From contig NC_081413.1 in the NCBI RefSeq assembly GCF_030272615.1, positions 565,703,010-565,767,009 of the forward strand: DNA of 64,000 nucleotides, read 5' to 3'. The translations under genes and the position numbers were made by a program. Shown here one piece after another: positions 1-10,193 of this stretch (its first letter is position 1; every line of letters begins with the position of its first letter). The stretch is from Cryptomeria japonica. Its lineage: Eukaryota > Streptophyta > Pinopsida > Cupressales > Cupressaceae. The notes under the pieces were generated by a model. It made no database searches, had not been told where the DNA came from, and saw nothing but the letters and a program-made list of their open reading frames with translations.

Positions 1-465
1 GTATATTGCTTATTATATAGAAAAATAATAGCATATACAACCAAGAGGTGCATTAACTCCCACCTCCATAAAAAGTGGGAGGTTTTACCTACTACCGCAT
101 AAAAGGTGGGAGGTTTTTACCTACTTGGCAAATGTCAAAACATGTGGCATAACCTCCTTACATGAAAACAAAAAAGGAGTTATAAGAGGTGGCGCATAAG
201 GCCAAAAGAGGGTGAGAAACCCAACTACCCCATAACCCACTTAGGAAATGGCAAAATAGTGGTTATGAGAGGTGGCACAACAAGCCAAAAGAGGGTGTGT
301 AACTGAACTACCCATGTGAGGTGGAGAGTTACACATGTAGCTAATGTATTCCACCACGTGTCCTCATATTAACCACACCTAATAACCTAAGCAAGCTTAA
401 TAATATATGTGTAGGAAAAATAAATACCCCCTAACATAAAGAAAATAAAAAAAGCTACACTAACA
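1..465 (-). repeat. 3' LTR of the copia element (partial)
   Basis: Bases 1-465 match 5899-6363 without gaps and end in the same ...CTAACA. About 196 bases of this LTR lie left of the window. Two sets of short direct repeats can be seen: an AAAAGTGGGAGGTTTT-type unit near 70 and 102, and a GAGGTGGC..GCCAAAAGAGGGTG unit near 185 and 269. Both lie upstream of the TATA box in the sense of transcription and could be enhancer-like. Confidence 0.95.
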
Positions 466-474
466 CCCCCCCTT
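466..474 (-). other. Polypurine tract of the copia element
   Basis: On the minus strand AAGGGGGGG lies directly before the 3' LTR, which starts TGTTAG. This is the expected position and composition of the plus-strand priming site. Confidence 0.85.
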
Positions 475-619
475 AAGTGTAGCTTAGGTGGGTGAAAAGA
501 TGGGTCCCAGCAAATGAGGCCATGTTAGGTACCCATGTACATAAATATCCCCTCCAAAAGAAGAAGCCCCCCCATATGAGGAATAGACCCCCCTAAATAG
601 AGAGAGAAAGAATGAAGGA

Positions 620-2150
620 CTAAGAAGCCCCTCCTAAATTAGACACCTTTTGCATCCCAAGCAAAGATCGCAAATGAAGGAACTTGCTTTCAGTGAAAGG
701 TTTGGTGAAGATGTCCGCAGTTTGCTCTGATGTAGAACAATACTTAAGATCAATGATGCCTTCCTGAATGAGCTCCCGAATATAGTCATATGTATCTCAA
801 TGTGTTTCGTCCTCTGATGATGAACTAGATTTCTTGAGATCTGTATAGCACTTTGATTATCAGAAAAGATGATGGTAGGCTTTCTAACTGGAATACCAAA
901 CTCAGTAAGAATATTTTGAAGCCAAATAGCCTTAGTGGTGGCATTGACTGCCCCTCGATACTCGGCCTCTGTCAATGAAAGAGCAATTGCAGACTGCTTC
1001 TTGCTTGACCAACAAACTAGACCAGAACCAAGTAAGAAGCAATACCCAGAAGTAGACTTGCAATCTTGAGAAGCACCTGCCCAATCTGAATCCGTATATC
1101 CTACCAAGTCAATATCCACACCTGCTACATACTGAATTCCATAATTGTGAGTACCCTGAATGTAGTGGAGGATCCGCTTAGCTTCTTTCCAATGCAACTC
1201 ATGTGGCTCCTGCATGAATCTAGAGACCATGCCCACAACATAAGAAATGTCGGGTCTCGTATGAGTCAAATAAATGAGGCTTCCAACAAGCTGTCGATAT
1301 AAAGTGCCATCAACCAAGGGTGAAGAGCACTTAGCCTCAAGTTTGACCCCTGACAAAAATGGAGTAGGTGCAGGCTTACAATTAGCCATGTGAAATTTGG
1401 AGAGCATATCAAGTGCATACTTGGGTTGTCTAAGGAAGATTCCTGAAGATGATTGAGTGATCTCAATTCCCAAGAAGTAATGCAGAAGACCCAAGTCTGA
1501 CATCAAAAATCTATCATGTAGAGCAATTTTCACTGCTTTGATGGTGGATGAGTGACTCCCTGTGAGTAACAAGTCATCAACATAGAGAACCATAAATGTG
1601 AGAGTTTCATCCTGTTGCAGAATGTATACGTTCGGATCAGAATGACACCAACTGAAACTAACTGTCAGAAGGAATGAGTCAATCTTGGCATACCAAGCTC
1701 GAGGAGCCTGTTTGAGGCCATAGAGAGACTTTCGAAGTTGACACATAAGTGAAGGATCCTGAACAAACCCCTGTGGTTGCTCCATGTAGATTTCCTCCTG
1801 AAGGTCACCATGAAGAAATGCACTCTTCACATCCATCTGATGAACTTCCCAATGATGGGCTGCAGCTATAGCAAGAACAAGTCAGATGGAATTCATCTTA
1901 GCAACTGGAGCAAAAGTCTCAGAGTAATCAACCCTTGGAACTTGGGAAAAACCTTTTGCTACCAAGCGTAGCTTATACTTATCAACCGACCCATCCGCTA
2001 CAAATTTTGTTTGATAGATCCACTTGCATCGAACAAGTTTCCTTCCCTCAGGAAGAGGAACTAAATCCCATGTGTGATTCCTTTCCAAGGAATTGAACTC
2101 TTCTTGCATTGCAGCATCCCACTTAGGAACACCTGAAGCTTCTCGAAAGG
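620..2150 (-). pseudogene. copia pol: reverse transcriptase and RNase H (broken)
   Basis: The reverse transcriptase begins with the KWIYQTK and VAKGFSQ motifs (near 2000-2040) and continues through DVKSAFLHGDL to the catalytic YVDD (1573-1584), which is intact. RNase H follows, with TEAEYRG and SDNQSA. An in-frame TGA at 1879-1881 interrupts the reverse transcriptase and reads as CGA changed by C to T. A one-base deletion near 785-800 shifts the last 60 or so codons; in the shifted frame the expected C-terminal tail, with the TADIFTK motif, runs to a TAG at 620-622. The family is certain, and the gene cannot make a full polyprotein. Confidence 0.93.
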
Positions 2151-3790
2151 ACTGTGGATCAGAAGTTGAAGCAATGAAGAGATGTGGAGCTTGCTGAAAT
2201 TGTGACCTTGTTCTTCTAGTATCTAATGGATCACCAAGCCAATCTCCTGCTGACTCAAAAGTTTGTCGAGCCCAAAGAGGCAGTAAGGCTAGAGAGTCTG
2301 GGGGAGAATCATCGGCCTCTGAATGATGACTATGAGAGGAATGTGAATCCTCATCATCACTATCACCATCTAAAGTAGAGGAAGAAGACTCCTCATCAAG
2401 ATTAGGAGGATTAAGATCCTCTGAAGAACTGTCATCATAATGCAATTTCTCCAATGTGGTAGTGGATGGAGAGGTGGTATGAGAAGAACTAGAAGAAATC
2501 TCCTCAAAATGAACACTCCTCTCAATGAACAACTCATGAGTAGTGGGATGGAGAAGCCTATACCCTTTGACATCATCTGGATATCCAAAAAATATGCAAG
2601 GCTTACTCTGCGGATCCATAGCCTTGTGTTTTTCAGCTGGAATGTGGGCCCATGTAAGAGAACCAAACACTCTAAAGTGTTTAACTATGGGTTTTCGACC
2701 AGTCCAAGCTTGAAAGGGATTTATCCCCTTCACAGCTTTATGAGGAACTCAATTCTAGATGTAACACGCACAGTTGATGGCCTCTACCCAATACTGAGGT
2801 GCCAAAGACTTGGAGTGAATCATACAATTAGCCATCTCCTTCAAGGACCTATTCTTTCATTCTGCTACACCATTTTGTTGAGGACTGTATGGAACTGTGT
2901 GCTGCATGTTGATACCTTCTGAAGCACAAAACTGTTCAAACTGATTATTAACATATTCAACCCCATTATCTGTATGCAGGATCTTGATGAACTTCCCAGA
3001 TTGTTTCTCTACAAAGGCTTTGAAATCTAGAAAATTTTCAAAGACTTCAGACTTTTGTTTGAGAAAGTAAACCCATGTATATCTGAAAAAGTCATCAATA
3101 AATGTCAAGACATATCTAGCCTTGTTGAAAGATGGTTGTGGAAATGGTCTTGCCAAGTCACTATCTACCAACTCCAATAGTTGTGTAGCTCTCCAAGCTT
3201 TACCTTTATCATACTTCTCCTCTGGATGCTTACCAAGAATGCACCCCTGGCAAACTCCATCAGAAAATCAAATAGAAGGCAACCCTAAAACCATTTCTTG
3301 TTGATTGAGTTGTTGCAAGTAATAGTAGTTCAAGTGGCGAAACCGTTGATGCCACAAACAACTCACCTCATCTGCATGAGTGAGTAAAACTGTCGAAGGA
3401 GAGTCAGGAACAAAGTGAGAAAACTGATATAATCTAGAATGATGATCTTCTTTTCCCACAGCAATAGTAGACCCATTATGCATTTCGCTGATTACCACTG
3501 CATCTAGTGTGAACTCAACTCGCTTGCCAGAACCAGTGTGAGTGATCTGATAAACATATAGGAGATTAGTTGATAAAGATGGAACACAAAGGACATCTTG
3601 AAATGTTCCTTCACCCACATCAACAGACCCTCTCCCATGCACTTCAACAGGAGTGTCATCACCCTTTAGGATGGAAGGTATAGAACATGGCTCTAAAGAT
3701 GTGAAATCATCTTCTAAAGAAGCCATGTGGTGTGAAGCACCTGAGTCAATTATCCAAGAATTTGGTTGTGAAGCAATAGCAACTAGGGCC
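2151..3790 (-). pseudogene. copia pol: protease and integrase (broken)
   Basis: The aspartic protease motif DSGAS lies near 3741-3756, followed by the gag-pre-integrase region (LWHQRFRHLNY) and the integrase core with TDNGVEY and NGVAE, then the copia-specific FGYPDDVKGYRL segment and an acidic serine-rich linker. In-frame stops fall right after NGVAE (TGA, about 2856) and in the next stretch near 2750 (TAG and TGA). All three are explained by C-to-T change of Arg or Gln codons. The product would have cut the polyprotein and inserted the cDNA. As it stands it is dead. Confidence 0.92.
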
Positions 3791-4697
3791 TTACCGTTTC
3801 CTTTCCCCTTACTCTTATCTATGTCCTTAGAAGATCCTTTTAATGAACTCTGTTTGACTGAATCAGGAACCTTGATATTATTCTTTTCAAGATGATTTGA
3901 AAGGTGATCAATTGGTTTCTTTAAACACTTATGTTCATCATGACCAGGCCTCTTACAATAAGAACATTTGACCTTCTCCTTCTTAGGTTGTTTATCTTTT
4001 GATGAAGATGTCTCATTGTTTTCTTTTGTTTCTTATCTTGCTTACTAGACCCTTTTTGTTCTTTTGTGCCTTGATTTATAACTAAGGCATGTGACTTAGA
4101 GGGCTTTATTGTACCCATTTGAACCAATTTGTCCTGCTCCCTAGTGAGTTCTGCAGTAAAATCATCTAAAGAAGGCATTTTGAATGTGGTACCTAGGGCA
4201 CATTTGGTAGCATAGAATGTAGAAACAAACACTGAATAGTTAGGACCAAGCTTAGAAAGAATACTCAAGATCGGTTGCTTATCATCTTTCTTAGTTCCAC
4301 ACTATTCCAACTGTAATCTTATAGACTTAAGTTTAGTGAAGAAGTCTTGTATAGTGTCAAAATTGGTTGTATTCAACCCTATGAGTTCATTCTCCAATTG
4401 ATGACCTCTTAGTTCATCCTGCTTACCAAAGAGGTTTCCCAAAGTAGTCCATACTGCATTTGGTGTAGTAGGAGATTCAATGTGAAAAAGAAGGTCAAGA
4501 GAGACTGATATGCACAATGTACCAAAAGCTTCATCACATTTATTAAACCATTTAATCTTTTCTGTAGCATCTTGAGGTTTAGTTTCAAGTCCCATAGTAA
4601 CACGATGATATCCATGTCCTTTTAGATATATTATCATCTTAGATTTCCATTCAAAGTAATTATATGGTGTTAAAAGTGGAACTGTAGATGCATCCAT
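3791..4697 (-). pseudogene. copia gag (broken)
   Basis: The start codon at 4697 opens MDASTVPLLTPYNYFEWK, the usual copia gag beginning, and the UBN2-type body follows. A TAG near 4299-4301 (from CAG) interrupts it, and a frameshift near 4000-4020 moves the zinc knuckle (CX2CX4HX4C, near 3921-3965) into another frame. The knuckle itself is intact in its own frame and leads into the DSGAS protease. Gag would form the particle and bind the RNA. Confidence 0.9.
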
Positions 4698-5690
4698 GAT
4701 AGAAGAAAAGAAGATTGCAAAGAGTCAAGAAGAGTGCCAGAAAGAAGATACAAGAGACACCCCCCCTTTCCACTAGTCTTTGAAATCACCCCCCCCAAAT
4801 ATTACAATGTTGGCACTTTATAATTAGTGCATTTACAAGGCTTTTATCAGATTACAATGCTTTCTAAGGCTTTAATGGCCAAAATAGAAATTTTAAATAC
4901 ATATAAATTTAACACAAAATCTAAAAAAATTAGCCTTATAGCTGCTAAATGTATCTTAATACCTTTCCAGCAACTATTCGTTTTTGTAAAATAGAGTTGT
5001 GAGAAGAAAGATATGATCTATAGAAGGGAAAAAAAACATGCAGCTGATTCAACCTACAATATGTAACAAAGAAGGGTAGAATATTTCAATAAGACCTGCA
5101 ATTATGAAGAGTGCTCATTTCCAGCTTTCCGTCAAGTACTCATTTCCAAAAAACTAACACCCGAGGCAAAAGTTATGCAACTTTTAAGAAAGGTTGCTGA
5201 ATTTCCCTGATAGAAAAATGGCTTAAGCCTTGTTGAAACTCAATTTCTGCAAAAATTATTAATTTTCTAGAAAAACCCTCCAAAACCTAGAAATCTTTTT
5301 TTCTAAAAATTAACGGAGGTTAGAACACTAGGGCCGAAATGAAAACAGCTCTAGTAAAATATTTCACTCTAATTTTTTTATTGTGTTCTCCAAACTCTGA
5401 ATTTGGTGAAATAAAAGTCACTTATGAATTTCACAAGCCTTCTGGACACTCTGGAAATGCTAAAGAAGCCTCCAATATTACCAAAAATGCTGCAATCACC
5501 CAGATCTCAAAGAACACATATATAAAACCAGATTTAACTAGAAGCTTATTTTCCTTTAAACTGTTCTGATTCTCCAGATCACACGAAAATGCAGGAGAAG
5601 AGCATACTTGGTTTTTAAGAAAAATATTAGCTATCTAACAATCTCAAATCTCTCAAATAAATCAGAAAATGACCTATTTCAGACAACACT
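4698..5690 (-). other. copia untranslated leader
   Basis: About 1 kb between primer site and gag start, A+T-rich, with no reading frame of credible length. The small plus-strand frame at 5339-5569 has no family resemblance and I do not support it. At about 1 kb this is a long leader for a copia element. Confidence 0.7.
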
Positions 5691-5702
5691 GCTCTAATAC
5701 CA
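5691..5702 (-). other. Primer binding site (initiator tRNA-Met type)
   Basis: The minus strand reads TGGTATTAGAGC directly after the 5' LTR. It differs by one base from TGGTATCAGAGC, the common plant copia site complementary to the 3' end of initiator tRNA-Met. Confidence 0.9.
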
Positions 5703-5910
5703 TGTTAAATTTTGTGAGAAGCAAAAATTGAGCCAGGATCTGATGTCAGTCATAGATCACATGCAACTCCAAGCAATAGATGATCGAAGATCAAAATAGC
5801 TGAATGAAGATAAATCTGATATGAGAGAAAAATAGAGATAAAGAAGAGAATTTAGAGAAGACTCTCACCAAGCTATCACTTTACTAGTGAAGGTGAGAGT
5901 ATATTGCTTA

Positions 5911-5917
5911 TTATATA
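5911..5917 (-). promoter_or_regulatory. Probable TATA box of the copia LTR
   Basis: The minus strand reads CTATATAATAAGC here, late in the LTR, so transcription would start some 25-30 bases further (near 5885) and leave a short R-U5. The same sequence is present in the 3' LTR. Confidence 0.55.
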
Positions 5918-6252
5918 GAAAAATAATAGCATATACAACCAGGAGGTGCATTAACTCCCACCTCCATAAAAAGTGGGAGGTTTTACCTACTACCGCATAA
6001 AAGGTGGGAGGTTTTTACCTACTTGGTAAATGTCAAAACATGTGGCATAACCTCCTTACATGAAAACAAAAAAGGAGTTATAAGAGGTGGCACATAAGGC
6101 CAAAAGAGGGTGAGAAACCCAACTACCCCATAACCCACTTAGGAAATGACAAAATAGTGGTTATGAGAGGTGGCACAACAAGCCAAAAGAGGGTGTGTAA
6201 CTCAACTACCCATGTGAGGTGGAGAGTTACACATGTAGCTAATGTATTCCAC

Positions 6253-6258
6253 CACGTG
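6253..6258. promoter_or_regulatory. G-box (CACGTG) in the copia LTR
   Basis: CACGTG in the context CCACCACGTGTCC, identical in the other LTR (355-360) and upstream of the TATA box. G-boxes bind bZIP and bHLH factors in plants. A role here is inferred only from position and conservation between the two LTRs. Confidence 0.35.
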
Positions 6259-6363
6259 TCCTCATATTAACCACACCTAATAACCTAAGCAAGCTTAATA
6301 ATATATGTGTAGGAAAAATAAATACCCCCTAACATAAGGAAAAAAAAAAAAAATACACTAACA

Positions 6364-6484
6364 GCTCTCACAATTCCCTTATTCTCCTATCCCTCGAGCT
6401 ATCTCCCTCTTCATCCTTACACCCATCTAATTCCCTCTCTCACCTCTTTCCCTCATTTTTTTCCTCACTCCCTCCTCTCTCTAG
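6364..6484. other. C/T-rich stretch between copia element and satellite
   Basis: About 120 bases made almost wholly of C and T on the plus strand. No gene is seen. Confidence 0.6.
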
Positions 6485-9400
6485 GTCCTAAGGGGTCATA
6501 GGACACCATATGACCCCTTAGGACACAAAATGACCCCTAACAACACCTAAGGGGTCATATGGTGTCCTAAGGGGTCATAGGACACCATATGACCTCTTAG
6601 CTTAGCATAGGACCCATAACGACACCATATTTTGTCCTAAATGGTCATAGGACACCATATGACCCCTTAGGTGTTGTTAGGGGGTCGTATTGTGTCCTAA
6701 GGGGTTATATGGTGTCCTATGACCCCTTAGGACACCATATGACCCCTTAGGACACCATACGACCCATAATGACACCATATCATGTCCTAAGGGGTCATAT
6801 GGTGTCCTAAAGGGTCATAGGAAACCATATGACCCCTTATGACACCATACGACCCATAACGACACCCTATTTTGTCCTAAGGGGTCATAGGACACCATAT
6901 GACCCCTTACAACACCATATGACCCATAACAACACCTAAGGGCTCATATGGTGTCCTATGGCCCCATAAGACACCATATGACCCCTTAGGTGTCCATACG
7001 ACCCATAACTACACCATATTGTCTCCTAACGGGTCATATGGTGTCCGAAGGGGTCATATGACACCATATGACCCCTTAGGACACCATACGACCCATAATG
7101 ACACCGTATTGTGTCCTAAGGGGTCATATGGTGTCCTAAGGGGTTAAAAGACAACATATGATCCCTTAGGACACCATACAACCCATAACGACACCCTATT
7201 GTGTCCCAGGGGGTCATATGGTGTCCTAAGGGGTCATAGGACACCATATGACCCCTTACGACACCATACGACCCATAACAACACCTAAGGGGTCATATGG
7301 TGTCCTATGGTCCCATAGGAAATCATATGACCCCTTAGGTGTCCATACAACCCATAACAACACCATATTATGTCCTAAGGGGTCATAGGACAGCATATGA
7401 CCCCTTAGGACACCATACGACCCATAACGACACCATATTATGTCCTAAGGGGTCATATTGTGTCCTAAGGGGTCATATGGTGTCCTAAGGGGTCATAAGA
7501 CACCATATGACCCCTTAGGACACCATACAACCCATAACAACACCCTATTGTGTCCTAGGGGGTCATATGGTGTCCTAAGGGGTCATAGGACACCATATGA
7601 CTCCTTATGACACCATACAACCCATAACGACACCTAAGGAGTGATATGGTGTCCTATGGCCCCATAGGACACCATATGACCCCTTAGGTGTCTATACAAC
7701 GCATAATGACACCATATTATGTCCTAAGTGGTCATATGGTGTCCTAAGGGGTCATAAGACACCATATGACCCCTTAGGACACCATACGACCCATAACGAC
7801 ACCCTATTGTGTCCTAGGGGGTCATATGGTGTCCTAAGGGGTCATAGGACACCATATGACCCCTTACGACACCATATGACCCATAAAGACACCTAAGGGG
7901 TCATATGGTGTCCTATGGCCCCATAGGACACCATATGACCCCTTAGGTGTCCATACGACCAATAACGGCACCATATTGTGTCCTAATGGGTCATATGATG
8001 TCCTAAGGGGTCATAGGACACCATATGAACCCTTAGGACACCATACAACCCATAACGACACCATATTGTGTCCTAAGGGGTCATATGGTGTCGTAAGTGG
8101 TCATAAGACACCATATGACCCCTTAGGACACCATACGACCCATAACGACACCCTATTGTGTCCTAGGGGGTCGTATGGTGTCCTAAGGGGTCATAGGACA
8201 CCATATGACCCCTTACGACACCATACGACCCATAATGACACCTAAGGGGTCATATGGTGTCCTATGGCCCCATAGGACACCATATGACCCCTTAAGTGTC
8301 CATATGACCCATAACAACACCATATTATGTTCTAAGGGGTCATATGGTGTCCTAAGGGGTCATAAGACACCATATGACCCCTTAGGACACCTTACGACCC
8401 ATAACGACACCATATTGTGTCCTAGGGGGTCATATAGTGTCCTAAGGGGTCATAAGACACCATATGACCCCTTAGGACACCATACGACCCATAACGACAC
8501 CCTATTGTGTCCTAGGGTGTCATATTGTGTCCTAAGGGGTCATAGGACACCATACGACCCCTTACAACACCATACGACCCATAACGACACCTAAGGGGTC
8601 ATATAGTGTCCTATGGCCCCATAGGACACCATATGACCCCTTAGGTGTCCATACGACCCATAACGACACCATATTATGTCCTAAGGGGTCATAAGACACC
8701 ATACGACCCATAACGACACCCTATTGTGTCTTAGGGGGTCATATGGTGTCCTAAGTGGTCATAGGACACCATATGACCCCTTAGGTGTCCATACGACCCA
8801 TAACAATGCCATATTATGTCCTAAGGGGTCATATGGTGTCATAAGGGGTCATAGGACACCATATGACCCCTTAGGACACTATACAACCCATAACGACACC
8901 ATATTGTGTCATAAGGGGTCATATGGTGTCCTAAGGGGTCATAAGACACCATATGACCCCTTAGGACACCATACGACCCATAACGACACAATATTGTGTC
9001 CTAAGGGGTCATATGGTGTCCTAAGGGGTCATAGGACACCATATGACCCCTTAGGACACCATACTACCCATAACGACACCGTATTGTGTCCTAATGGATC
9101 ACATGGTGTCCTAAGGGGTCAGAGGACACCATATGACCCCTTAGGACACCATACGACCCATAACGACACCGTATTGTGTCCCAGGGGGTCATATGGTGTC
9201 CTAAGGGGCCATAGGACACCATATGACCCCTTACGACACCATACGACCCATAACAACACCATACAACCCAGAACAACACCTAAGGGGTCATATGGTGTCC
9301 TATGGCCCCTTAGGTGTCCATAGGACCCATAACGACACAATATTATGTCCTAAGGAGTCATATGGTGTCCTAAGGCGTCATAGGACACCATATGACCCCT

Positions 9401-9786
9401 TAGGACATCATACGACCCATAACAACACCATATTGTGTCCTAAGGGGTCATAAGACACCATATGACCCCTTAAGATACCATATGACCGATAACGACACTG
9501 TATTGTGTCCTAAGCGGTCATATGGTGTCCTAAGGGGTCAGAGGACACCATATGACCCCTTAGGACACCATACAACCCATAACGACACCGTATTGTGTCC
9601 TAGGGGGGTCATAGGACACCATATGACCCCTTACGACCCATAATGACACCATATTGTGTTCTAAGGGGTCATATGGTGTCCTAAGGGGTCATAAGACACC
9701 ATATGACACTATACAACCCATAACAACACCTAAGGGGTCATCTGGTGTCGTAAGACACCAGATTAAGTCCTAAAGAGTCATATGGT
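6485..9786. repeat. Satellite array, 90-bp monomer, 349-bp higher-order period
   Basis: About 3.3 kb built from a 90-bp monomer containing GACACCATACGACCC, TGTCCTAAGGGGTCAT and CACCATATGACCCC. A marker variant (CTATGGCCCCATAG or a close relative) recurs at 6956, 7305, 7654, 7913, 8262, 8611 and 9300. The steps are 349, 349, 259, 349, 349 and 689, so monomers are organised into a 349-bp higher-order unit and one step has lost exactly one monomer. Each monomer contains inverted halves (GGTCATATGGTGTCCTA with its complement about 8 bases away). Because 90 is a multiple of three, long frames open on both strands; I regard these as by-products, not genes. Confidence 0.95.
7888..7951. repeat. 64-bp perfect palindrome inside the satellite
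   Basis: Two 31-bp arms, starting GACACCTAAGGGG on the left, are exact complements and are separated by only two bases (CC at 7919-7920). Copies with one or a few mismatches occur at the other higher-order markers, for example near 8579-8642 and 8230-8293. Confidence 0.92.
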
Positions 9787-10137
9787 TTAATTTTTATGGT
9801 TGTGGCTATCAAACTATACGGTATAGAGTATAAATTTATCAAAAGTTGAAAAATTTCAATGGAAGTCATTTGGCTAGCGCCATATTTGGCACTAGCCAAA
9901 TGAGCTGCACAAAAAAAAGGTTATAGGGTATAGAGTAGAAATTTATCAAAGGTAAAAAATTTCAATGGAAGTCATTTGGCTAGCGCCAAATATGGCTAGC
10001 ACCATATTTGGCACTAGCCAAATGAGCTGCACAAAAAAAAGGTTATAGGGTATAGAGTTAGTGTTTAGTTTAAGGTAAAAAATTTCAATGGAAGTCATTT
10101 GGTGCTAGCCAAATGAGCTGCACTAAAAAAGGGTTAT
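9787..10137. repeat. Three tandem copies of a palindrome-bearing unit
   Basis: Units of roughly 90-125 bp share TCAATGGAAGTCATTTGG, CTAGCCAAATGAGCTGCAC and GGTTATAGGGTATAGAG. Each carries CATTTGG facing CCAAATG. Unit two is longest because the palindrome core is duplicated. The array lies directly upstream of the plus-strand transposase-like gene. Confidence 0.85.
9973..10024. repeat. 52-bp near-perfect palindrome
   Basis: Two 23-bp arms with one mismatch (left arm CATTTGGCTAGCGCCAAATA and three further bases) flank a six-base spacer CTAGCA at 9996-10001. Confidence 0.9.
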
Positions 10138-10193
10138 ATGAGACCCTTGACCCGTGATCCAAGCCCACATTCTCTCATTTTGTCTTCTTTCAG

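Larger units (their letters stand above)
1..6363 (-). mobile_element. Ty1-copia LTR retrotransposon, runs off the left edge
   Basis: A minus-strand copia element. In transcription order it has a 5' LTR (6363-5703), a tRNA-Met-type primer site, a leader of about 1 kb, gag, protease, integrase, reverse transcriptase, RNase H, a polypurine tract and a 3' LTR cut by the window start. Integrase before reverse transcriptase identifies Ty1-copia. Over the 465 bases both LTRs share I count about 9 differences (roughly 2%), so the insertion is fairly young. It cannot move on its own because gag-pol has several stops and frameshifts. The target duplication cannot be checked because the left end lies outside the window; the bases after the right end are GCTCT. 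Confidence 0.95.
5703..6363 (-). repeat. 5' LTR of the copia element (661 bp)
   Basis: Complete LTR with TGTT...AACA inverted ends on either strand. It differs from the 3' LTR by a few transitions and a changed A-rich run at its start. The primer site lies directly inside. Confidence 0.95.

Noticed and set aside
7976-9453. Open frames of 76-199 codons with 30-residue repeats (SYGVLRGHRTPYDPL)
   Set aside because: They are the 90-bp satellite read in a frame that happens to stay open. Comparable frames exist on the other strand, and there is no start context or codon bias.
6485-9786. Possible CRISPR-like array
   Set aside because: No alternation of constant repeats and unique spacers; the units are contiguous satellite monomers in plant DNA.
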